A stretch of DNA of 6,211 nucleotides from an uncultured Planctomycetaceae bacterium. Its GTDB lineage: Bacteria; Planctomycetota; Phycisphaerae; UBA1845; UTPLA1. Below, one piece after another: positions 1-4,748 of this stretch. A model generated the notes under the pieces. The model was given only the letters and a program-made list of their open reading frames with translations. It was not told the DNA's origin and ran no database searches. Made by a program: the position numbers and the translations under genes. The stretch's first letter is position 1; each line of letters starts with the position of its first letter. Location: assembly GCA_938008425.1 (NCBI GenBank), contig CALLKH010000636.1:1-6211 (forward strand), read 5' to 3'.

Positions 1-186
1 CCCGTGCATCCACTTGATCCAGTCGGGCATCGAATAGCCGTCCGGCGTGCGTGAAGGTGCGCCCTCGGTCGACCATCGCTTCACCGTCGGATGAGACTTT
101 CCGATCCAGACCGCGACATCCGCGAGCGTGCGAACGAACCCCGGTTTCAGGGCCTTTTTCCCGGTGTTTTTGCTCGATTTGGCCAT
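1..186 (-). CDS. Partial MerR/Nu1-like helix-turn-helix protein (possible terminase small subunit)
   Basis: The gene starts at ATG 186-184 and runs off the left edge, so only its first 62 codons are visible, with no stop. A basic lysine-rich head (about residues 1-15) is followed by a helix-turn-helix-like segment: TLADVAVWIGKSHPTVKRW (residues 20-38), then an S-T-E-G-A-P turn and a PDGYSMPDWIKW segment (about 48-59). This order (L-x-x-V-A-x-W-[IL]-G-x-S, P-T-V-x-x-W, then G-x-Y and a W-containing helix) is typical of the winged helix of MerR-type regulators and of phage DNA-packaging Nu1-like small terminase subunits. Which of the two it is cannot be decided from the N-terminus alone. It would act by binding DNA, at a packaging site or an operator. 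It is separated from the upstream gene by about 200 bases of structured non-coding DNA, so it may have its own promoter. The Shine-Dalgarno is weak (GAGTGA, about 6 bases before the ATG) and lies in a small hairpin. Confidence 0.72.
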   Translation of the reverse strand, partial: MAKSSKNTGKKALKPGFVRTLADVAVWIGKSHPTVKRWSTEGAPSRTPDGYSMPDWIKWMHG

Positions 187-217
187 GTGTCGTCACTCAG
201 ACACCGCCCACGGCGGT
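187..217 (-). promoter_or_regulatory. Two small overlapping hairpins in the leader of the HTH gene
   Basis: Directly before the ATG at 186 are arms GTGTC (187-191) and GACAC (200-204), with an 8-base loop holding the only purine-rich Shine-Dalgarno candidate (GAGTGA in the mRNA sense). Immediately upstream is a perfect 6-bp stem, ACCGCC (203-208) and GGCGGT (212-217), with a 3-base loop. The two stems share bases 203-204, so they would compete. A leader structure that affects translation or marks an operator is possible. The stems are short and chance is not excluded. Confidence 0.3.
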
Positions 218-280
218 ATCGGTATCACGTTTTTTGAGCCGCGTGCGTAAAAAAGTCGGTAGATTCGCGTGCCTCCGGCA

Positions 281-311
281 CCCACCCCCCACCCCCGAGG
301 AGGGCCCACCC
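281..311 (-). other. G-rich tract, possible G-quadruplex (minus strand)
   Basis: On the minus strand, bases 311-281 hold five G-runs of three or more: GGG (311-309), GGG (307-305), GGGGG (296-292), GGGGGG (290-285) and GGG (283-281). Most loops are a single base and one is 8 bases (304-297). It lies in the non-coding gap between the 68-residue gene and the HTH gene, next to the twin stem-loops. It could fold in the non-template DNA strand or in the transcript. Nothing in the sequence ties it to a specific role. Confidence 0.35.
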
Positions 312-379
312 TCATTATTAGGCCAAAAATGAGGGTGCATGTGCCCGAAAACCCTCGTTTTTAGGCCAAAAACGCGGTT
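308..379. repeat. Pair of related 29-bp stem-loop repeats around AGGCCAAAAA
   Basis: Two 29-base units, 308-336 and 351-379, match at 24 of 29 positions and start 43 bases apart, about four helical turns. Each is itself an inverted repeat. The first has perfect 9-bp arms (ACCCTCATT 308-316, AATGAGGGT 328-336) and an 11-base loop. The second has 7-bp arms (CGTTTTT 356-362, AAAAACG 368-374) and the loop AGGCC. The shared core is TTAGGCCAAAAA. They lie 8 bases or more beyond the stop of the 68-residue gene and upstream of the HTH gene. A tandem operator, a pair of terminator-like hairpins or a recombination/packaging recognition site are all possible. No U-tract follows either stem in the minus direction, which weakens the terminator reading. 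Confidence 0.6.
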
Positions 380-386
380 TCGCATC

Positions 387-593
387 TCAATTCGGCCGCG
401 GTTTCGTCGGCGGTTCCGTGAAGTTCCGCATCGCTTTGATCTTCGCGACGATCTGGAGAACATCGTCACCGACGGCGATCTGCAACGGCATTGGCAGGAG
501 CCTGAGGATTTCGGCAATCGAGGCCGCGAGGTCCATCGTGTCATCGGGGCCGGGCAGGCGTCGCTCCATTGTTTCAATTCTCGATTTCTTCAC
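387..593 (-). CDS. Small hypothetical protein downstream of tape-measure gene (68 aa)
   Basis: I place the start at GTG 593-591, because a strong GGAGGG Shine-Dalgarno sits about 9 bases before it and the stop of the upstream gene (TGA 600-598) is only four bases away. This is a typical translationally linked pair. A longer version of the frame exists but would run deep into the upstream gene. The 68-residue product has a charged head, a hydrophobic helical middle (LAASIAEILRLLPMPLQIAV, about residues 22-41), a second helix and a proline-rich basic tail (PPTKPRPN). I do not recognise a family. The hydrophobic stretch is too interrupted by charges and prolines to call a membrane segment firmly. 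Its place after the tape-measure frame suggests a small tail or tail-assembly component, but this rests on position only. It is followed by the non-coding stem-loop region. Confidence 0.6.
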   Translation of the reverse strand: MKKSRIETMERRLPGPDDTMDLAASIAEILRLLPMPLQIAVGDDVLQIVAKIKAMRNFTEPPTKPRPN

Positions 594-597
594 GGTG

Positions 598-1170
598 TCA
601 CCCTCCAATCCCGCGTCCGGTTTCCTGATTCGGGGGGAGCAGTGTCGGGCCGACGGTCGTGCGAGTCGTTGCGGATGCGTTCTTCTCGAGCGCGCCAATC
701 AGCCGTTCGATTGCTCTCGTGAGTTCCGGGCCATACTTCGATTCGATCGTGCTTCGCGGGTCGGTGTTGAACTTCCGATCATAGACAAGCTGCGATTCGA
801 TGAATGATTGATCGGAATTGCTCAGGTATCGGTCGACACCGAGGGCGCGGCGCCGCATGGCGATGGTGAATTCAGACTCGCCGCGTTCAGCCGCCCGCCG
901 AAGTTGTGCGTCAATGAGCGCGTCGGCGATCAGGGTGGCGCTGCCCAGACGATCCTCTTCGCCGGCCTCGCGGCGAGCGCGTTCGATGGATGCGATCGTC
1001 GCCGCATTCAATTTTGGATCGGTTGCGCGAATCCGAAACATCTCGGCCAGGCCGCTTTTTGGTAGGTAGGCTTCCGCCTGCGCCCGGGTGATTTCACCGA
1101 GCCGCTCGTCAATAATCGGCCGGTCTTTCTGGAATTGCTCCAGGGCTTGAATGGCGTTCGACTCGCTCAA
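598..1170 (-). CDS. C-terminal part of tape-measure-like protein, downstream of two in-frame TAG codons
   Basis: This stretch is in exactly the same reading frame as the tape-measure N-terminal part (2085-1222) and continues it after TAG codons at 1224-1222 and 1206-1204. Taken from the TTG at 1170-1168 it encodes 190 residues and ends in TGA. It is helix-rich, with many A/E/R/L, e.g. ALEQFQKDRPIIDERLGEI (about 9-27) and AATIASIERARREAGEEDR (about 56-74). A low-complexity tail (SATTRTTVGPTLLPPNQETG) may be a flexible C-terminus. There is no frameshift or further stop, so the region is not visibly decayed. An AGGA motif five bases before the TTG could allow independent initiation. However, the codons between the second TAG and the TTG (GGRKRLDLRKF) read as normal protein and fit an uninterrupted original. 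Whether it is made as a separate protein, as a readthrough extension or not at all is open. Confidence 0.6.
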   Translation of the reverse strand: MSESNAIQALEQFQKDRPIIDERLGEITRAQAEAYLPKSGLAEMFRIRATDPKLNAATIASIERARREAGEEDRLGSATLIADALIDAQLRRAAERGESEFTIAMRRRALGVDRYLSNSDQSFIESQLVYDRKFNTDPRSTIESKYGPELTRAIERLIGALEKNASATTRTTVGPTLLPPNQETGRGIGG

Positions 1171-1203
1171 AAACTTCCTGAGGTCCAGGCGCTTCCTGCC
1201 GCC

Positions 1204-1224
1204 CTAGTCAAAGAGCTTGCCCTA
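1204..1224 (-). other. Double in-frame amber (TAG) interruption in tape-measure frame
   Basis: In the minus direction the frame reads LIEALPRLAY, TAG (1224-1222), GKLFD, TAG (1206-1204), GGRKRLDLRKFL, and on without a frame change. These are codons 288 and 294 counted from the ATG at 2085. Both are single-base changes from CAG (Gln), GAG (Glu) or AAG (Lys). A Gln or Glu at each place would give a natural helical sequence. The options are recent nonsense mutations, amber readthrough or suppression, or reassigned TAG. The 112-residue gene upstream appears to use TAG as a real stop, which argues against full reassignment. Confidence 0.8.
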
Positions 1225-2085
1225 ATAAGCCAGGCGGGGGAGTGCTTCGATCAACGAAATACCGGCGAGCGATTCTTCCCCGGGTCCGAACCGAATTTGA
1301 CCGCGCTTGTTTCCGAGCTGCGTTGCGAGCGACGCGATTTTCTGAGCCGCCACGTCGGGCGTTTTGAATGGTTCGGAGAAACGACTCAGGATTGCGAGCA
1401 GCTCTTCGTCACGTCCGCCGATGCTGGCGAACGGAACAGACGCCACCGATGCCGACTTTGCGAACTCGCTGGCCAGGGTCGGGCTTCGCGACGCCGCGGC
1501 GAGAATCTTCTCGGCGATCATTCGGGCGTCGCCGGCGCCGGCCTCACCCCCGAACGCCGATTGCAGCTTTTGCGTTGCTGAGATCGCATCGACGGGGTTG
1601 AAACCGACTTGTTTCAGCCGCGCGAGGAACATGGTGTCTTTGTCCATGCCGGCCGAGCCGCTTTGAAACACGGTGTTGAACGCCGCCGCCGCGTCGCCGC
1701 CCAGTTCGTTCCGAATTTTCTCAGCCTGTTGCACCCGGCTGCGATAATCGGCCTCGGTACCACGCAATGAGAGGAGCGCTTCCCGCCCCGATACTTCACC
1801 CGTGATCCTGCGGCCGGCGTCCGCGGCTGATTGCTTTGCAGCGTCAATTGAGGATTTGAGCACACCGAACGCCGCGGCCATCGTTGCTACACCGCCTGCC
1901 GCCGCGGCCAGGCTTGAACCCATCCCGGTGAACCCAGACGTGGTTTCTTGCGTTGTAGCCTTGCCCTCATTTTTGAGGTCTTTCATCGCGCTCTTTAACT
2001 TTTCAACATCGGCGCGGGATCGCTCCAGGGCGCGATGCAGATCCTCATCGCGGGCCACCAGTCGCATCAAGACATCTTTGTCCAT
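1222..2085 (-). CDS. Tail tape-measure-like protein, N-terminal part (ends at in-frame TAG)
   Basis: The start is ATG 2085-2083, four bases after the TGA of the zinc-ribbon gene, with a GAGG Shine-Dalgarno about 8 bases upstream. The 287 residues up to the first TAG look like a phage tape-measure protein. They have an N-terminal charged coiled coil (about 8-42: ARDEDLHRALERSRADVEKL and following), then a Gly/Ala/Met-rich hydrophobic segment (about 54-77), then long alanine-rich helices with sparse aromatics. Tape-measure proteins set tail length and pass into the cell with the DNA; this hydrophobic N-terminal region is common in them. Together with the in-frame stretch to 598 the full frame would be 495 codons, short for the family, which would fit a short non-contractile tail. 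The assignment rests on composition and phage context, not on a conserved motif; a minor structural or ejection protein is the main alternative. As written under the standard code the product is truncated at 287 residues. Confidence 0.68.
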   Translation of the reverse strand: MDKDVLMRLVARDEDLHRALERSRADVEKLKSAMKDLKNEGKATTQETTSGFTGMGSSLAAAAGGVATMAAAFGVLKSSIDAAKQSAADAGRRITGEVSGREALLSLRGTEADYRSRVQQAEKIRNELGGDAAAAFNTVFQSGSAGMDKDTMFLARLKQVGFNPVDAISATQKLQSAFGGEAGAGDARMIAEKILAAASRSPTLASEFAKSASVASVPFASIGGRDEELLAILSRFSEPFKTPDVAAQKIASLATQLGNKRGQIRFGPGEESLAGISLIEALPRLAY

Positions 2086-2089
2086 ATCG

Positions 2090-2323
2090 TCAACCTCGCA
2101 TCCATCGATCGAGCGTCATCGGTTCGCCTGATGCCCTCGAATGTTTTCGAACCAGGTCTTCCTCGGTCACAGCCGCGTCGAGCTTTGCCCACCAGCTCCG
2201 TCCGCAATGCTCGCAACATCTCCGCTCGTTCATCGCGCCCGTCCAGCCGCGGCGCCAGTCCATGACTCGGTATCGGCGGCACCAGCATTGCGGGCATCGG
2301 TGGTCTTTCGCATCGTCGGCCAT
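2090..2323 (-). CDS. Small zinc-ribbon protein (77 aa)
   Basis: ATG 2323-2321 is preceded by a strong AAGGTGG Shine-Dalgarno. The product has two cysteine knuckles, CPQC (10-13) and CEHCG (37-41), 23 residues apart, with extra cysteines at 15 and 36 and many Arg/Trp residues. This four-cysteine layout is that of a zinc ribbon, a small fold used for nucleic-acid or protein binding. The C-terminal third (about 48-77) is charged and helical. It ends four bases before the tape-measure start, so the two are probably translated as a pair. In many siphophages the gene just before the tape measure is a tail assembly chaperone. Nothing in this sequence resembles one, and no slippery site joins it to the upstream gene, so I do not assign that role. 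It could be an assembly factor or a DNA-binding accessory. Confidence 0.72.
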   Translation of the reverse strand: MADDAKDHRCPQCWCRRYRVMDWRRGWTGAMNERRCCEHCGRSWWAKLDAAVTEEDLVRKHSRASGEPMTLDRWMRG

Positions 2324-2341
2324 TCACCACCTTGAAAATCG

Positions 2342-2420
2342 CCGGCGGCCGCGCTGTCAGTCCGCATCAGACACGGCCGCCGGTGGGAATCAGCGCTGGC
2401 TATCGTTCTTTCACCAGCGC
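2342..2420 (-). promoter_or_regulatory. Two consecutive inverted repeats in the gap before the zinc-ribbon gene
   Basis: The 121-base gap (2324-2444) holds two perfect inverted repeats: GCGCTGG (2393-2399) with CCAGCGC (2414-2420), loop 14, and CCGGCGGCC (2342-2350) with GGCCGCCGG (2375-2383), loop 24. In transcription order the 7-bp stem comes first, then the GC-rich 9-bp stem, then the Shine-Dalgarno of the zinc-ribbon gene. The G+C-rich stem is strong enough to pause polymerase or to protect an mRNA end, but no U-tract follows, so it is not a standard intrinsic terminator. It may separate expression of the upstream genes from the tape-measure block. Confidence 0.45.
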
Positions 2421-2444
2421 GAGCCACAGGAGAAACAAAAAACA

Positions 2445-2783
2445 CTATGCCGATGCATCCGGCGCCAGCGGATTGATGCCGATCGTCGGCGTGTCGCCGT
2501 CACTGACGTAAGCAACCGCGCCGATGCCGGGCGGAAGCGTGAGCGTGCGGCCGTTACTGAGTATCCATCTGTTCGTTCCCGCCGCGGCAGACGCGACGGG
2601 AACGGGCGGAACCCCGTCGCGCTCGAAGCTCAAGTAAACCGGGCTGATCGTTGGCGATCCATCGGCGGCGATTCCGAAGTTTTCGATCACATGCCATCGC
2701 CGTGAGTCGATCGAGACCACGCTCGGTGTTTCGAGACATTCGAGAACAGCCGGAACGGTTGTCGCTTCCGTTGGATTAGGCAT
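2445..2783 (-). CDS. Small beta-rich hypothetical protein, possible virion component (112 aa)
   Basis: I chose ATG 2783-2781, which overlaps the stop of the upstream gene in an ATGCCTAA arrangement (8 bases) and has a GAGG motif about 9 bases before it. The longer frame to 2867 would lie deep in the upstream gene and starts with an Arg/Pro/Ser-rich shadow sequence. The 112-residue product is short on helix formers and rich in Val, Ile, Gly, Pro, Ser and Thr. It shows beta-strand patterns such as SRRWHVIENFGIAADG (about 27-42) and ALTERNATING strands around WILSNGRTLTLPPGIGAVAYV (in part, 73-93), ending in a Pro/Ala tail. No cysteine pair, signal peptide or catalytic motif is visible. I do not recognise the family; by size, fold type and context a head decoration or neck protein is conceivable. 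It ends in TAG, the only gene here doing so apart from the interrupted tape-measure frame. Confidence 0.62.
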   Translation of the reverse strand: MPNPTEATTVPAVLECLETPSVVSIDSRRWHVIENFGIAADGSPTISPVYLSFERDGVPPVPVASAAAGTNRWILSNGRTLTLPPGIGAVAYVSDGDTPTIGINPLAPDASA

Positions 2784-3441
2784 TGGTCGGGGCCTCGTCC
2801 GCCGCGACGGCCGCGATCGCGCGCTCGAGGGCCGTGCGGGGATTCTGGATTTCCGGCAGGATGCCATCGCCGTCTTCGTCGAACACGACGGGGATGATCG
2901 TCTTCAGATAACTCAATTCGGTCCGGATGGGATCCATCGCAGAGTTCAGGTTGTGATTCAGCCGGCCGATTTCGGCCTCGATTGCTTCCGCCCGTTTGGT
3001 TTCCACCGCCAGGCGGCGCTTGAGCGCGTCGACGTGTTCGCCGAACTGGCCGGGGTGAGCCGCCTCGCAGGCTTCCGCCGCGTTGACCGCCGCCTTGATT
3101 TGATCCACGACACGGCGCGGGTTGTGGCGGAGATCGGGGTTGAGCTGGTTGAAGCTGTCACGGTGTTCGTTGCTCGCCTCTTGCAGTTTCACCTCCAGGA
3201 ATTCGCGTCGCGCGATGCCTTGGCGGAGCAGCTCCAGGCGTGCCGGGCTGAGGCCGGCGGATTCGGCCATTCGCCGGATTTGCTCTTCCGCCGGAATCTC
3301 GACGGGGTTTTCATCGGGCAGGTATTGAACCGCGTGCTCGCGGATGGTGAAGTCGCCGTCGCGGAAGCTCGCATTGAACGGGTTGAGACCGGCAAGCGTG
3401 CGAAGTTCAGAGACGACGCCTCGGATCGTGGCTTGTGACAT
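2776..3441 (-). CDS. Helical/coiled-coil hypothetical protein with EF-hand-like loop (221 aa)
   Basis: The ATG at 3441-3439 is preferred to the upstream one at 3480, because a GGAG Shine-Dalgarno lies about 10 bases before it and the extra 13 residues lie in a hairpin-bearing gap. The product is 221 residues, mostly helix. An N-terminal segment (1-50) contains FRDGDFTIREHAVQYLP. It is followed by a helical hairpin with MAESAGLSPARLELLR (58-73), a PGQFG turn (130-134), a heptad-like charged helix (about 136-180) and an Ala-rich tail. Residues 188-199 read DEDGDGILPEIQ, with D at loop positions 1, 3 and 5 and G at 6, like an EF-hand calcium loop but with Q instead of E at the last position. The MAESAGLSPARL and PGQFG elements resemble parts of the upstream 174-residue protein, suggesting an old duplication. 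A scaffold, minor head or assembly protein is plausible from context, but I do not recognise a family. Confidence 0.68.
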   Translation of the reverse strand: MSQATIRGVVSELRTLAGLNPFNASFRDGDFTIREHAVQYLPDENPVEIPAEEQIRRMAESAGLSPARLELLRQGIARREFLEVKLQEASNEHRDSFNQLNPDLRHNPRRVVDQIKAAVNAAEACEAAHPGQFGEHVDALKRRLAVETKRAEAIEAEIGRLNHNLNSAMDPIRTELSYLKTIIPVVFDEDGDGILPEIQNPRTALERAIAAVAADEAPTNA

Positions 3442-3478
3442 GGTTCTTTTTCTCCAATGGTATCGGTGTTCTGCTGTC

Positions 3479-3496
3479 ATGCCGTGCTCACGGCAT
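3479..3496. promoter_or_regulatory. Near-perfect palindrome between the two coiled-coil genes
   Basis: ATGCCGTG (3479-3486) and CACGGCAT (3489-3496) are perfect 8-bp arms with two bases between them. The site begins four bases beyond the TAA of the 174-residue gene, inside the 58-base gap before the 221-residue gene. No U-tract follows on the minus strand. A dimer-binding operator, an mRNA processing hairpin or a weak attenuator are possible. Confidence 0.4.
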
Positions 3497-3499
3497 CGG

Positions 3500-4024
3500 T
3501 TACTTCCGGCTGAGTTCCCGCATGGCGCCTTCGATTGCGACCGTCACATCACGAGCCGGAGTGACTGGATTGCTTTCGATGCCGAACATTGCGGGGTACG
3601 CTTTTTCAAGTGATCGAATGCGATCGGTCGTGCGGCCCAGCTCGGCGTGCGCGGCTTTGTCGGCCTCGCGGCCGGCGATAATTTGATCCTTGAGGCTTTG
3701 CCGTCTGGCGTAGGCACGCTCGTATTCGTCACGGCCCTTGTCCCATTGCTTTTCGAGCGCCTCGGTTCGGGATGCCGCGATCGTTGCGCTGGCCGTTTCG
3801 CGGAGTGCGGCCTCGGTGTTGAAGTAGCGAACGACCGCGCGAAGTTCGAGCAGCTTCGCGCCGGTCAGATTCAGGGCATCGGCGAGTTCCGCGAGTCGCT
3901 CGGCGTCGCCGCGGCCGGGCTTGCCGGCGTGTTCGCGCTCGAGGATTCCGCGAATCTCGCCGAACGCGGCCGCGCGGCCGGCGCGGGAGAGGGTGTCAAT
4001 GGGTTTCGGTGTTGCTGTTGCCAT
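3500..4024 (-). CDS. Coiled-coil hypothetical protein (174 aa)
   Basis: ATG 4024-4022 is chosen over the one at 4045 because AGGAG lies about 9 bases before it. It overlaps the 3' end of the M41 peptidase gene by 29 bases, which suggests coupled translation. The 174-residue product is almost entirely helical and highly charged. A helix-loop-helix region holds ADALNLTGAKLLELR (48-62), and a long coiled coil (about 70-140) includes LEKQWDKGRDEYERAYARRQ (90-109). A PAMFG turn (144-148) leads to a short C-terminal helix. The same order of elements appears in the 221-residue protein encoded next. No catalytic motif, membrane segment or signal peptide is visible. Long coiled coils next to a prohead protease gene are common in scaffolding proteins, which are often protease substrates; that is inference from position only. 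Confidence 0.66.
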   Translation of the reverse strand: MATATPKPIDTLSRAGRAAAFGEIRGILEREHAGKPGRGDAERLAELADALNLTGAKLLELRAVVRYFNTEAALRETASATIAASRTEALEKQWDKGRDEYERAYARRQSLKDQIIAGREADKAAHAELGRTTDRIRSLEKAYPAMFGIESNPVTPARDVTVAIEGAMRELSRK

Positions 4025-4748
4025 TCTCGTTTTCTCCTGTTTCAAATTTCAGCCAGGCGGGAATTCCGCCAAGGTCAGTGAACCGCCGTTCAACCTTCTC
4101 GCGGTTGAACGGCAGGATGCCGTCAGTGAGTCGCCGCCATGCGATGAGCGCTTCCGCGATTTCGACAACGCTGCCCCAGTTCGATAGCATGATTTCCGAT
4201 GCCAGCTTCGCGGCGGCGTCCATCGCCTGTTGCACTAAGCCGGCGTCAATGTTCGCGGCAACGAACGCCCGTGATTCAATCCGCAGCTTTTCCATCAGGT
4301 CGGTAATGCTTCGGTCGATGCCGTTGCCGGCGATTCGCGAGAGTTCGAACCGTGCGCAGTCCTCCACGATTCGGAACGGGTCCGACTTCAGCTCCAGGCA
4401 AGTGAGCAGCTCGCGGGCCGCATCGCGGGCCATTGCGTCGTCAGTTTTGCACGCCGCACTCAGATCGCTCGTCAGCCCGTGAAGCCGATCGTAGTGCGAC
4501 TGCGCGGCGCGGCCCGCGGCGAGCACTATAAGCCGGAGCAGATGTCCGTAAGCCTCGGACCGGCCGGGGAGTTCCAAGAAGTCCGCGAAGCCGATGTCGT
4601 GGCGAATCCATCCGCCAACGGCGCCCGCGCGTCGCACCGACGCGCCGTAAACCGTGTCGCCCAGAATGCACGCCGTCAGGACGTGCCCCGCTTCGTGGTA
4701 GGCGACCTGTTCAAGCGAGAGGCCGGGATTGTCCAGGGCTGATTTCAT
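3996..4748 (-). CDS. Stand-alone peptidase M41 (FtsH-type) zinc metallopeptidase domain protein (250 aa)
   Basis: ATG 4748-4746 overlaps the stop of the prohead protease gene as ATGA, with GGTGG just upstream. Residues 16-22 read AYHEAGH, the zinc-binding HExxH signature (His18, Glu19, His22) in the form typical of FtsH peptidase domains (M41). About 73 residues later comes LTSDLSAACKTDDAMARD (92-109), where Asp95 matches the third zinc ligand of FtsH. The GRAAQ at 79-83 matches the family's G-[GR]-A-A-E block. The catalytic set therefore looks complete. What is missing is everything FtsH has before it: no membrane segment and no AAA+ ATPase. The C-terminal part (about 110-235) is helical and ends in a low-complexity tail (GENENGNSNTETH). 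Such a protein would be a soluble peptidase without its own unfolding motor. Given its link to the prohead protease gene, it may act on loosely folded virion or host proteins; its target is unknown. Confidence 0.82.
   Translation of the reverse strand: MKSALDNPGLSLEQVAYHEAGHVLTACILGDTVYGASVRRAGAVGGWIRHDIGFADFLELPGRSEAYGHLLRLIVLAAGRAAQSHYDRLHGLTSDLSAACKTDDAMARDAARELLTCLELKSDPFRIVEDCARFELSRIAGNGIDRSITDLMEKLRIESRAFVAANIDAGLVQQAMDAAAKLASEIMLSNWGSVVEIAEALIAWRRLTDGILPFNREKVERRFTDLGGIPAWLKFETGENENGNSNTETH

Noticed and set aside
308..374. Intrinsic terminator
   Set aside because: Stems are A/T-rich next to the loop and no run of U follows either one in the direction of transcription.
308..379. CRISPR array
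   Set aside because: There are only two imperfect copies, spacing is 14 bases, and no cas genes are present.
1168..1170. TTG at 1170 as the true start of an independent second gene after the tape-measure fragment
   Set aside because: A passable AGGA motif exists, but the codons upstream of it are in the same frame and read as ordinary protein, so an originally continuous frame explains the data better. It is kept only as an option.
1170..1240. Frameshift as the cause of the split tape-measure frame
   Set aside because: Both parts are in the same frame (distances between the two TAGs and to both ends are multiples of three), so substitutions or recoding, not an indel or slippage, split it.
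2230..2445. 71-codon minus-strand frame in the gap before the zinc-ribbon gene
   Set aside because: It overlaps the zinc-ribbon gene in another frame, covers the inverted repeats, and has no ribosome binding site or recognisable composition.
2445..2867. Longer 140-residue form of the 112-residue gene
   Set aside because: Its first 28 residues are an Arg/Pro/Ser-rich shadow of the upstream gene, while the internal ATG at 2783 has a stop-start overlap and a ribosome binding site.
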